Shown one piece after another: positions 1 through 7,875 of a stretch of DNA of 64,000 bases. Made by a program: the position numbers and the translations under genes. Location: assembly GCA_947496705.1 (NCBI GenBank), contig CANMDW010000001.1:682001-746000 (forward strand), given 5' to 3'. The notes under the pieces are model-generated. The model was not told the DNA's origin. It saw only the letters and a list, made by a program, of their open reading frames with translations, and did not search any database. Numbering within the stretch: position 1 is the stretch's first letter; each line of letters begins with the position of its first letter. This stretch comes from an uncultured Aquimarina sp. GTDB taxonomy: Bacteria > Bacteroidota > Bacteroidia > Flavobacteriales > Flavobacteriaceae.

Positions 1-403
1 GAACAAACTTTATCGAAGGTGCAATAGAAGTGAATCCCGATCTGGCAGTTCCTCGTTCCCCGTCAAACTCAAACACCTCCAGTGCTCCTCTATCGACAAC
101 TACATTGGATCTGAATTCGAGGATAACGCCAACATTCCAGCGTTTGTTATTACCTACTCCTGTATACCCTTCTATGGTAGAGGTAAAAAAGGTTTGCCTG
201 GGTTCTGTGCCATCACTAAAGGTACTTTCGGTTTGTGTATATAAATTATTAAACCACTTAATATCATACTGGCCCTTTCCTATTAACTTTGAAGGCGTTA
301 ATGTCTGTATTACAGATCCCTGATTATCGTCTTCTTCCTGAGTAAACCCTATGGTTAAAACAAAAAGGGTTATTGCTGTTGCTATTATTTTTTTGGTTTT
401 CAT
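1..403 (-). CDS. Probable secreted or outer-membrane protein, 5' part only
   Basis: An open frame runs from an ATG at 403 leftwards off the window edge (134 codons seen). The product begins with a signal peptide (MKTKKIIATAITLFVLTIGF, then TQEEDDNQ), so it is exported. Downstream residues alternate polar and hydrophobic positions with many aromatic residues (GQYDIKWFNNLYTQ, KRWNVGVILEFRSN), as in outer-membrane beta-strands. I do not recognise the family, and the C-terminus is outside the window. The frame on the opposite strand here is a shadow. Confidence 0.6.
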   Translation of the reverse strand, partial: MKTKKIIATAITLFVLTIGFTQEEDDNQGSVIQTLTPSKLIGKGQYDIKWFNNLYTQTESTFSDGTEPRQTFFTSTIEGYTGVGNNKRWNVGVILEFRSNVVVDRGALEVFEFDGERGTARSGFTSIAPSIKFV

Positions 404-501
404 TTTTGAGATTTTTTACATAAGTATCCTTATAGAGCCTTCTTATAGATAAGTCTTCATTATAATACTTACTTAGTGTTAATTAATGTTGAGAAAAATG
501 G

Positions 502-531
502 GACTCTTTTTTTGCCCCGAGGCGAAAAGTC
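502..531 (-). terminator. Imperfect hairpin after the DUF547 gene
   Basis: Arms GACTCTTTTTTTGCC and GGCGAAAAGTC around a CCGA loop lie 12 bp beyond the stop of the minus-strand DUF547 gene. Read on the minus strand the second arm contains an A-run rather than a trailing U-run, so this is a weak terminator or a remnant of the GCCCCGAGGC-type repeat also seen near 51.9 kb. Confidence 0.35.
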
Positions 532-543
532 TACATGAGTTTA

Positions 544-1254
544 TTATTTGATTTGATTTAAAGTCCAGTTATATGGATAATAAGATACTTTGGCATCTGA
601 AGGAATTTTCTCTTTTCTAAATTTATTGACATAGTCAACCTCTGATCCATTTCGCACAAAATCTACTTTATACCATTCAAAAATTTGAGATAATTGCACT
701 TTCTTTCCTTTAACCTTAATAAAATTAGGATTGTTAAGCGATTTCTCAGTCTGGCGTTGTAATTGATTCTCTAAAGTCGAAGGTTTGTAGGCTGCAGCAA
801 TTATTGGAGGACAACCCAAACCTGCGCATACCAATACAAAGTGAAAGCGAGCTTCGTTAGGAAAGTTTTTACGAAGGATCTTATTTTCTAAATCGTTGAG
901 TGTGGTTACTTTTCCACCTAAAGCATAGGTAGTTTTATCAAAAAAACCTTTGACATTTTTGGGTGATTTAATGGGATACTTGTTTACCACACCTTTAATT
1001 ACAGCCAGGTTATATGCATTGATATAAAAAGCCTGGAATGTTTTGGCTCGACTTTTTGAAACACTTATAGTAGCAGCCATATCCAACAATTGGTTCAAAG
1101 AAGAGGGATCTTTTTTAATCGCACTATATTTTACTCTTCCGTTGGAAACATAAGTTTTAAAGAATGTATCTGCTTTAGCAAAAAAACCAGCTGTATCTTG
1201 TGAAAAAATTGATTGAGTGAATGCTAATATTAAAACAATAATTATCTTTTTCAT
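544..1254 (-). CDS. DUF547 domain-containing exported protein
   Basis: The 236-residue product has an N-terminal signal peptide (MKKIIIVLILAFTQSIFSQ) followed by one DUF547 domain. Typical features are YINAYNLAVIKGVVNKYPIKS, the segment ending NDLENKILRKNF, the cysteine-bearing HFVLVCAGLGCPPI and a C-terminal IFEWYKVDF. The biochemical role of DUF547 is not established. The family is common in Bacteroidota and usually exported. A second DUF547 gene sits at 31767-32513 with the same layout, so the window holds two distant paralogs. It is transcribed alone, divergently from the FAD oxidoreductase gene. Confidence 0.85.
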   Translation of the reverse strand: MKKIIIVLILAFTQSIFSQDTAGFFAKADTFFKTYVSNGRVKYSAIKKDPSSLNQLLDMAATISVSKSRAKTFQAFYINAYNLAVIKGVVNKYPIKSPKNVKGFFDKTTYALGGKVTTLNDLENKILRKNFPNEARFHFVLVCAGLGCPPIIAAAYKPSTLENQLQRQTEKSLNNPNFIKVKGKKVQLSQIFEWYKVDFVRNGSEVDYVNKFRKEKIPSDAKVSYYPYNWTLNQIK

Positions 1255-1542
1255 GATGTGATTTTTATCAGCTCTTTATAAAGAAACTGAATTCAACTTA
1301 CATTTTAAAGTTTACCTCGGTAACGGGCATTCAGTCGAATGGTAAACCAGCTACTTACAAATATTTTTTTAATTTAAAGAATTAAAATCTCGTTCGAAAA
1401 AGGCAACAATCCTTACAGAAATCCCTGACTTTTAGATTCATTCTAAATTAATTCAACGTCTTAAGTTCTTATATTTATATGCGACTTACTCACAGAAGTG
1501 TTCACTTCTCAAGTAAATTATTGATAACCAACAATCACCTTT

Positions 1543-2844
1543 ATGGAGCATATTGTAATTATAGGTAATGGAATTTCGGGTGTTACCGCTGCCAGACATA
1601 TACGTAAACTGTCTGACAAAAGAATCACTATTATTTCTGCCGAAACCGATTACTTCTTTTCCCGCACAGCATTAATGTATGTGTATATGGGTCATATGAA
1701 ATTTGAACATACGCAACCTTATGAAAATTGGTTTTGGAAAAAGAACAGGATTGAGCTTAAAAGCGGTTTTGTATCCAAGGTAAATCACAAAGCCAGCGAA
1801 TTGGTTTTTGCCAGTGGAGAAACAATGTCATATGATCAATTAATCATTGCCGTAGGCTCTAAACCCAATAAATTTGGATGGCCAGGTCAGGATCTTGACG
1901 CAGTGATGGGTATGTATCATAAACAAGACCTTGAAAATCTTGAAAAACACGCTCCCAATAATAAAGTATGTAAAAGAGCAGTAATTGTTGGCGGTGGTTT
2001 GATCGGTATCGAATTGGCCGAAATGTTGCATTCCCGGGATATTCCGGTAACCTTTTTGGTTAGGGAAAATAGCTTTTGGGATGCGGTTTTGCCTGCCGGC
2101 GAAAGTGGAATGATCAACAGGCATATCAAAAATCATCATATCGATCTTCGTTTAGGTTCAAATCTAAAAGAGATCATAGCCGACGAAAACGGTAAAGCCA
2201 AAGCAGTTGTAGTGCAGGAAACAGGAGAGATCATTGATTGTGATGTAGTAGGGTTAACCCCCGGGGTGTCACCCAATGTAGATTTTCTGAAAGATTCTGG
2301 GATCGAACTGGGGCGGGGAGTAAAAGTGAATCGTTTTCTCGAGACCAATATTCCAAATATTTATGCTATTGGCGATTGTGCAGAACAACACGAAGCTATA
2401 GGACTGCGCCGCCCTATTGAAGCCGTGTGGTATACAGGCCGTATGATGGGCGAAACCGTTGCACAAACTATCTGTGGAAACAAAATTGAATACAAACCAG
2501 GACATTGGTTTAACAGCGCTAAGTTTTTGGATATCGAATACCAAACCTATGGTTGGGTATTTGGCCAGCCCAAGGAATACGAGCAACAATTTCATTGGAT
2601 ACATAAAGATGATACCAAATGTATTACGGTTTCCTATCATAAAGAAACACAAGAATTCCTGGGGATCAATACCTTCGGAATACGAATGCGACATGAAGTT
2701 TTTGATCGCTGGTTAACAGAAAAGCGAGATGTAGCATATGTAATGCAGCATCTGGATGAAGCCAATTTCGATCCGGAATTCTATAAGAAACATGAAGCTG
2801 AAATTCTTTCAGCCTTTAAAAAATCACAATTACAAACTGTATAA
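1543..2844 (+). CDS. NAD(P)/FAD-dependent oxidoreductase
   Basis: A 433-residue flavoprotein of the pyridine nucleotide-disulfide oxidoreductase superfamily. The FAD-binding Rossmann motif is at the N-terminus (IVIIGNGISGVTAARHI), the NAD(P)-binding motif near residue 148 (AVIVGGGLIGIELAEML), and the second FAD contact at about residue 270 (NIYAIGDCAE). There is no CxxxxC redox disulfide near the first motif, so it resembles the NirB or rubredoxin-reductase type rather than thioredoxin reductase. It lies 67 bp upstream of a membrane polyferredoxin gene in the same direction. I infer that the pair moves electrons between NAD(P)H and a membrane or quinone partner. The substrate is unknown. Confidence 0.85.
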   Translation: MEHIVIIGNGISGVTAARHIRKLSDKRITIISAETDYFFSRTALMYVYMGHMKFEHTQPYENWFWKKNRIELKSGFVSKVNHKASELVFASGETMSYDQLIIAVGSKPNKFGWPGQDLDAVMGMYHKQDLENLEKHAPNNKVCKRAVIVGGGLIGIELAEMLHSRDIPVTFLVRENSFWDAVLPAGESGMINRHIKNHHIDLRLGSNLKEIIADENGKAKAVVVQETGEIIDCDVVGLTPGVSPNVDFLKDSGIELGRGVKVNRFLETNIPNIYAIGDCAEQHEAIGLRRPIEAVWYTGRMMGETVAQTICGNKIEYKPGHWFNSAKFLDIEYQTYGWVFGQPKEYEQQFHWIHKDDTKCITVSYHKETQEFLGINTFGIRMRHEVFDRWLTEKRDVAYVMQHLDEANFDPEFYKKHEAEILSAFKKSQLQTV

Positions 2845-2851
2845 AGTAATC

Positions 2852-2886
2852 TAGACCCCAAAGGTTTTGGAAACCTTTGGGGTCTA
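2852..2886. repeat. Perfect 16-bp-arm hairpin between two co-directional genes
   Basis: Arms TAGACCCCAAAGGTTT and AAACCTTTGGGGTCTA flank a TGG loop with no mismatch. It lacks a following T-run, so it may attenuate rather than terminate, or protect the upstream mRNA end. Similar GACCCCAA hairpins occur at 24061-24095 and 52012-52043. Confidence 0.8.
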
Positions 2887-2911
2887 AGCATTCAAATAAA
2901 AAACATAAACG

Positions 2912-4513
2912 ATGAGTAATAAATTAGATCACAGTATGTCACTGGCAAATCCCGATACCAATGGGATCTCTACAAAACAAAAAATAGCGTTGGCCATAGG
3001 CCTGGTAGGGCTTTTCATTTTAGCTTTAGCACTTTTAAACACCAATTTCCCAAATCAAGGCGCATTTTTAACAGTCTCTTTGGGATTAATTACCATGGGC
3101 ACTATACTTTTTGCCAATGATGCCTATTTGGCAAAGTTAGAAGGAATTAAAAACGACGGGGTCTGGTTCAAATCCATTTCTTCTCGCGGCATTCTAGGGT
3201 GGTTAACAGGAGTGGGATTAACTACTTTTTATGTCGTATTGTATTTTTATGCCGATTTACTGGGTTTAGGCACCAATGGTGAAGCCAATACAGGATTAGT
3301 AGCACTATTTGATCCTTTAAGCCGGTTATTAAGTGGTAATCCAGCCAGCCAGTGGTTTGTGTATGGAACCTTATATACCATTGCCATTATAGCTTTTGGA
3401 TATAAATTTATCTTAAAATACAGGCACAATAGATACCAACAGATTCGTACGGTTTCAGTGATGTTTTTTCAATTAGGATTTGCATTTCTCATCCCCGAAT
3501 TCATGGCAAGATTGAATTCAGAGTCCTTTAAGTTACCTTATTATGATCTAAAAAATGTATGGCCGCTCAATTATTACAATTTCGAACAATACAGAATTGA
3601 TGAGTTCATTAATGCCGGTAATATTGGCCTGGCATTATTAATCTTTGGGGTTGCTTCTATCTTTATTATCACCCCAATCCTTACATATAAATACGGAAAA
3701 AGATGGTATTGTTCCTGGGTTTGCGGTTGTGGTGGTCTGGCAGAGACTGCCGGTGATTCTTTTAGACAATTATCCAGCAAAAAACTAAGTGCCTGGAGAT
3801 TAGAACGCTGGTTGATCCATACCGTTTTGGTATTTGCAGTAGTGATGACTACCGCTGTGGTATATACCTATCTGGGATATGACGCTAATAAATACTGGCT
3901 CACCAAAGATGTATTTCTACTGAGTGTTGCCGGATTCTTAACACTGGTTTTTGTAGGGGTTATGTTATTTAAAAGAAAAGAATTGGGTAAAGATGCCCGA
4001 TATGGGGCCGTTGGATATTTTGTAGTGATCATGTTACTCATAGGGATTCATGTGTTTGGTGATGGGGGTAAGATTTTCTTTTTGAAAGCAGAAACGCTTC
4101 GGTCTTCATACGGATTCGCAATTGGCTCTATATTTTCGGGAGTGATCGGTACTGGTTTCTATCCTATACTGGGGAATCGGGCATGGTGTCGTTTTGGTTG
4201 CCCGATGGCTGCAATCCTTGGGTTTCAGCAACGACTGTTTTCTAAATTCAGAATTACTACCAATGGCGGGCAATGTATCTCTTGTGGTAACTGCTCTACC
4301 TATTGTGAAATGGGGATCGATGTGCGGGCCTATGCACAAAAAGGGGAGAACATTGTGCGATCCAGTTGTGTAGGTTGCGGGATTTGTTCTGCCGTTTGCC
4401 CCCGTGGCGTTTTAAAACTTGAAAATGATACATTGGATGGTAGAATAAATGCCAATGAGATCCTGCTGGGGAATGATGTAGACTTAATGGAGTATGTGAA
4501 TAAGAGCAAGTAA
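2912..4513 (+). CDS. Membrane-bound 4Fe-4S polyferredoxin (NapH/NosR/CcoG-like)
   Basis: A 533-residue integral membrane protein. Hydrophobic segments occur near residues 25-65, 85-110, 150-190, 230-255, 295-320, 335-355 and 370-390. Around residue 267 a cysteine cluster (WYCSWVCGCGGLAE) and around residue 425 another (WCRFGCPMAA) match the paired CxxxC motifs of NapH/NosR-type proteins. Two ferredoxin-type cluster motifs follow (CISCGNCSTYCEMG near 454, CVGCGICSAVCPRG near 486). This architecture passes electrons across or along the membrane. Its neighbour is the FAD oxidoreductase, a plausible electron donor or acceptor. No terminal reductase gene is in the window, so the pathway is unassigned. 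Confidence 0.8.
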   Translation: MSNKLDHSMSLANPDTNGISTKQKIALAIGLVGLFILALALLNTNFPNQGAFLTVSLGLITMGTILFANDAYLAKLEGIKNDGVWFKSISSRGILGWLTGVGLTTFYVVLYFYADLLGLGTNGEANTGLVALFDPLSRLLSGNPASQWFVYGTLYTIAIIAFGYKFILKYRHNRYQQIRTVSVMFFQLGFAFLIPEFMARLNSESFKLPYYDLKNVWPLNYYNFEQYRIDEFINAGNIGLALLIFGVASIFIITPILTYKYGKRWYCSWVCGCGGLAETAGDSFRQLSSKKLSAWRLERWLIHTVLVFAVVMTTAVVYTYLGYDANKYWLTKDVFLLSVAGFLTLVFVGVMLFKRKELGKDARYGAVGYFVVIMLLIGIHVFGDGGKIFFLKAETLRSSYGFAIGSIFSGVIGTGFYPILGNRAWCRFGCPMAAILGFQQRLFSKFRITTNGGQCISCGNCSTYCEMGIDVRAYAQKGENIVRSSCVGCGICSAVCPRGVLKLENDTLDGRINANEILLGNDVDLMEYVNKSK

Positions 4514-4570
4514 ATACGACACTTCCTGTCTTTAGGATAGTATGACTCCTGATTTTCCTGAGAACCCGAT

Positions 4571-4634
4571 GTGCGAAGCCTTTTTGCTACAGGTAGATTT
4601 GTAACCTGTCTGATTGACAAGGCAGGCTTCGCAC
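4571..4634. repeat. Palindromic intergenic repeat, copy 1
   Basis: Outer arms GTGCGAAGCC and GGCTTCGCAC enclose an inner ACAGGT/ACCTGT hairpin, giving a cruciform-like element. A diverged direct copy lies at 5036-5090, and its GCCTGCCTTGTC core recurs inside a coding gene at 8676-8703. It sits in the 640-bp gap between the polyferredoxin and MORN-like genes, in which I see no gene. Confidence 0.6.
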
Positions 4635-4689
4635 CTAACTATTAATTATAAACTCCTGCAAAGTTGCAAACTTCGCAGAGCCCCTTGCA

Positions 4690-4894
4690 TAAGATTCTAA
4701 CCCTGAAAAAAGCCCTGGATTTTCTGGTGTAACGTTTCGAGTCGTGAAAAACACCCCGGGTTTTCCGGCATAACATTCCCTGTAGGGAAAAACGTCTCGG
4801 ATTTTCCGGCATGAAATTCCTCACGGGGAAAAACGTCTCAGATTTTCCGGCACAAAATTCCCTGCAAGGAAAAACGCCCCGGATTTTCCGGCAC
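4690..4894. repeat. Five tandem copies of a 41-bp repeat
   Basis: Units start at 4690, 4731, 4772, 4813 and 4854, each exactly 41 bp. Every unit ends with a version of CGGATTTTCCGGCAT and contains a GGGAAAAACG core. The first unit is the most diverged, and a partial sixth starts at 4895. There are no unique spacers, so it is not CRISPR. Because 41 is not a multiple of three the array is not built as a protein repeat, although a 95-codon frame happens to stay open on the minus strand. Confidence 0.85.
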
Positions 4895-5035
4895 GTTTTC
4901 CCCCTTCTTAAAATCATTCTAAATAACATTGGCCTTGGGGTCTTACAGATGAGTACATATAAGAAAATAAAATTCGACCTAACTACCTTCTCGGTAAGAA
5001 AGGATTGCTATTGGTATAACAGCTGTGCAAAGACT

Positions 5036-5090
5036 ATCTGATACAGGCAGATTTGCAAGCTGTGTTACTAACAAGGCATGCTTTACATCT
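5036..5090. repeat. Palindromic intergenic repeat, diverged copy 2
   Basis: The stretch ATACAGGCAGATTTGCAAGC and the following AACAAGGCATGCTTTACA align with the repeat at 4571-4634 in the same order and orientation, with many substitutions that break the outer stem. With copy 1 it brackets the 41-bp tandem array. Confidence 0.5.
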
Positions 5091-5152
5091 AAGTCAAACT
5101 ATTAGTGTTAGTTCTACAAAAGTAATACGTCTAAGGTGTCAACACTATATAT

Positions 5153-5710
5153 ATGATGATTCAGCAACTTTTTGTTTTTCTCATAGTGCTTTGGTTTTCA
5201 GAGGACAAAAGCATTTCTGACAAGTCATACCACTATGAATATTATCCCAATGGTGTTGTTAAAGCCCAGGGGTGGAAACTAGGTGCTATCAAAGAAGATT
5301 TCTGGCATTTTTATCACCCCAATGGTACAATATCTCACGAAGGGCATTTCAGGAACAACAAAAAAGAAAGGTTCTGGCGATTTTATTCCTCAAACGGAAA
5401 TGTCACAAAAGAGGGGCATTTCAGCAATAATAAAAAAACAGGATACTGGTATTTTTATGCTAAAGAAGGAAAATTACTGAAAGAGGGGCATTTTGTAAAC
5501 GATAAGGCCGAAAAATGGTGGATTATTTACGATATTGCAGCCAAAATAACCCGAAAGTATCAATATAAAAACAATAAAAAAGAAGGATACTGTCTATTGT
5601 ATAAAAACAACGAACTTTTTAAGGCTGAACAATATATCAATGATAAAAAGACCGGTGAATGGACCAACATCATTAGTTTTAAAAGAGACAATCCTAATGC
5701 TTCCTTATAA
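5153..5710 (+). CDS. MORN-like repeat protein of the YwqK antitoxin family
   Basis: A 185-residue protein with a short hydrophobic N-terminus (residues 1-16, likely a signal peptide) and about six repeats of some 23 residues. The repeat pattern is YYPNG, then x-KxEGHF, NNKKxG, WxFY, seen clearly at YHPNGTISHEGHF, YSSNGNVTKEGHF and YAKEGKLLKEGHF. Such repeats define the family annotated as toxin-antitoxin YwqK antitoxin or MORN variant. No toxin partner is adjacent, so an antitoxin role is doubtful; the fold is probably a beta-meander. The stop codon is immediately followed by the ATG of the glycosyltransferase gene, implying co-transcription. Confidence 0.75.
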   Translation: MMIQQLFVFLIVLWFSEDKSISDKSYHYEYYPNGVVKAQGWKLGAIKEDFWHFYHPNGTISHEGHFRNNKKERFWRFYSSNGNVTKEGHFSNNKKTGYWYFYAKEGKLLKEGHFVNDKAEKWWIIYDIAAKITRKYQYKNNKKEGYCLLYKNNELFKAEQYINDKKTGEWTNIISFKRDNPNASL

Positions 5711-6403
5711 ATGCCTCACATCATAAACGTTATTATACCTGCTTTTAACGAAGAAGATTCTATAGCTCATGTAATCAAAGAGATTCCGGATAACGTTTCC
5801 GAGGTCATTGTGGTGAGTAATAATTCTACAGATAACACAGCAAGTGTTGCAAAAGGCGCCGGCGCTACAGTTTTGAAAGAAGCACAAAAAGGATATGGGT
5901 ATGCCTGTCTTAAAGGACTGGAATATGTCGCATCAAAGAGTAAAAAACCAGATATCATCGTTTTTCTGGATGGGGATTATAGTGATTATCCTGCAGAGCT
6001 TACCCAAATCATAGCACCCATTATAGAGCGTGATATCGATCTGGTTATAGGATCCAGGGTCAAACGACTACGCGAACCAGGTGCTATGACATTTCCTCAA
6101 ATTTTCGGAAATTGGCTGGCTACCAGCTTAATGAAACTTTTTTTTAATGCAAAATTTACCGATCTTGGGCCCTTTAGAGCTATGAAATATGATAAGCTCC
6201 TGGCACTCGAAATGGTCGATAAAACCTACGGCTGGACGGTAGAGATGCAACTAAAAGTGTTAAAGAAACGTTATAGTTACACCGAGGTTCCTGTGCATTA
6301 CAAAAAGAGAATAGGTGTCTCAAAAGTTTCAGGAACCATAAAAGGTGCTATATTTGCAGGCGTTAAGATTTTAAGTTGGATTTTTAAATATAGCTTTACG
6401 TAA
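5711..6403 (+). CDS. Family 2 glycosyltransferase (dolichol-phosphate mannosyltransferase-like)
   Basis: A 230-residue GT-A fold enzyme. The N-terminal INVIIPAFNEEDSI is the family start, VVSNNSTDNT binds the nucleotide, and FLDGDYSDYP carries the metal-binding acidic pair near residue 80. Length and the C-terminal HYKKRIGVSKVSG resemble polyprenyl-phosphate sugar transferases. No strong membrane helix is visible apart from a hydrophobic C-terminus. It overlaps the next gene by one base. I infer it makes a polyprenyl-phosphate-linked sugar used by the third gene of this operon. Confidence 0.8.
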   Translation: MPHIINVIIPAFNEEDSIAHVIKEIPDNVSEVIVVSNNSTDNTASVAKGAGATVLKEAQKGYGYACLKGLEYVASKSKKPDIIVFLDGDYSDYPAELTQIIAPIIERDIDLVIGSRVKRLREPGAMTFPQIFGNWLATSLMKLFFNAKFTDLGPFRAMKYDKLLALEMVDKTYGWTVEMQLKVLKKRYSYTEVPVHYKKRIGVSKVSGTIKGAIFAGVKILSWIFKYSFT

Positions 6404-7875
6404 TGGATATTGCTATCATCATAACCTACACACTAGCCCTACTAATCATATTTATGTATAGTTTGGCACAACTGAATCTGCTTTTTAATTATCTGAAGTC
6501 CAGAAAGCAACCCGATGACTCTGCTACTTTTGATTTTTCCAAAGAAAAGGAAATTCCATGCGTAACAGTGCAGTTACCGGTATTTAACGAGCTGTATGTC
6601 ATGGATCGTTTGCTGGATAATATTGCAGAACTTGATTACCCAAAAGATAAATTAGAGATTCAGGTATTAGACGATTCTACAGACGAATCGGTGATTACCA
6701 CTGCCGCTCATATCGAAAAGCTTCAGAAATCTGGGTTGGATATTAAACATATCTGCCGGGAAGACAGAACCGGTTTTAAGGCCGGTGCTTTAAAAGAAGG
6801 ACTTAAGGTTGCCAAAGGTGAATTTATAGCCATTTTTGATGCCGACTTTCTACCGGGCAAAAACTGGCTGTTACAGACTATTCCCTACTTTAAAGATTCT
6901 GCTATAGGTGTTGTTCAAACCCGATGGGGGCATATCAACAGAGATTACTCGATGCTTACCAAAATCCAGGCATTTGCTTTAGATTTTCATTTCACTATGG
7001 AGCAGGTAGGTCGTAACTATAAAGACCATTTTATAAATTTTAATGGTACTGCCGGTGTTTGGAGAAAGACTTGTATTGAAGATGCCGGAAACTGGCAGGG
7101 AGATACCCTTACCGAAGATCTGGACCTGAGTTACAGGGCACAGATGAAAAAGTGGAAATTTAAATACCTTGAAGAGGTAGAGACTCCTGCAGAATTACCG
7201 GTAGTGATTAGTGCTGCACGTTCACAGCAGTTCAGATGGAATAAAGGTGCTGCAGAAAACTTTCAGAAATTATATTGGAAATTACTTAGAGATAAAACCG
7301 TTTCTTTTAAAACCAAGTTTCATAGTTTTTTTCATTTACTCAACAGTAGTATGTTCTTATTGGTATTATTGGTTGCTATCTTAAGTGTCCCGGTAATGTA
7401 TATTAAGAATAACAATCCATTATTTAGCTGGTATTTTAATGTGATCGCCTTTTTTGCGTTGAGCACCGTTATATTTTTCTTTTGCTATTGGCATACTTTT
7501 AAAAAGATACACGGAAAAGGATTCTGGAATTTTATGGAATATATAAAAATGTTCTTCACCTTTTTCTCTATAGCGATGGGATTCTCTGTACACAATTCTA
7601 TGGCAGTTCTCGAAGGTCATTTTGGAAAGAAAAGTGAATTTGTGCGTACTCCAAAATTCAATGTCGAATCATTCAAAGGTTCCTGGAAAGAAAACAAATA
7701 TATCAACAAAAATATCTCAGGAAATACGATCATTGAAGCGCTGTTAATGGGGTATTTTGCTTTTGCTTTATACAGTGCTTTTAAGCTTCAGGATTTTGGA
7801 TTATTCTTGTTTCATATTATGCTATTCCTTGGTTTTGGTTTTGTATTTATTAAATCTGTAACCTCAAAATTGTGA
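6403..7875 (+). CDS. Cellulose synthase-like processive family 2 glycosyltransferase
   Basis: A 490-residue membrane enzyme with one N-terminal helix (residues 2-26), a cytosolic GT2 domain and about four C-terminal helices. Catalytic signatures are in order: QVLDDSTDES, FDADFLPGK (DxD), TLTEDLDLSYRAQ (TED) and QQFRWNKGA (QxxRW). These are the marks of beta-glycosyltransferases such as cellulose, glucomannan or cyclic glucan synthases. No BcsB, BcsZ or PilZ partner is nearby, so the polymer is unknown. It sits in the middle of a three-gene operon. Confidence 0.85.
   Translation: MDIAIIITYTLALLIIFMYSLAQLNLLFNYLKSRKQPDDSATFDFSKEKEIPCVTVQLPVFNELYVMDRLLDNIAELDYPKDKLEIQVLDDSTDESVITTAAHIEKLQKSGLDIKHICREDRTGFKAGALKEGLKVAKGEFIAIFDADFLPGKNWLLQTIPYFKDSAIGVVQTRWGHINRDYSMLTKIQAFALDFHFTMEQVGRNYKDHFINFNGTAGVWRKTCIEDAGNWQGDTLTEDLDLSYRAQMKKWKFKYLEEVETPAELPVVISAARSQQFRWNKGAAENFQKLYWKLLRDKTVSFKTKFHSFFHLLNSSMFLLVLLVAILSVPVMYIKNNNPLFSWYFNVIAFFALSTVIFFFCYWHTFKKIHGKGFWNFMEYIKMFFTFFSIAMGFSVHNSMAVLEGHFGKKSEFVRTPKFNVESFKGSWKENKYINKNISGNTIIEALLMGYFAFALYSAFKLQDFGLFLFHIMLFLGFGFVFIKSVTSKL

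Noticed and set aside
30..323. Plus-strand frame at the left edge
   Set aside because: The minus-strand frame over the same region has a signal peptide and remains open to the window edge.
4690..4894. Tandem repeats considered as a CRISPR array
   Set aside because: Units are contiguous with no unique spacers and no cas genes occur in the window.
4642..4929. 95-codon minus-strand frame across the 41-bp tandem repeats
   Set aside because: The repeat length is not a multiple of three and the frame crosses low-complexity repeats; no start signal or homology-like pattern supports a protein.
5153..5710. YwqK-type protein as an antitoxin of a local toxin-antitoxin system
   Set aside because: No toxin-like gene is next to it; it is directly joined to glycosyltransferase genes.
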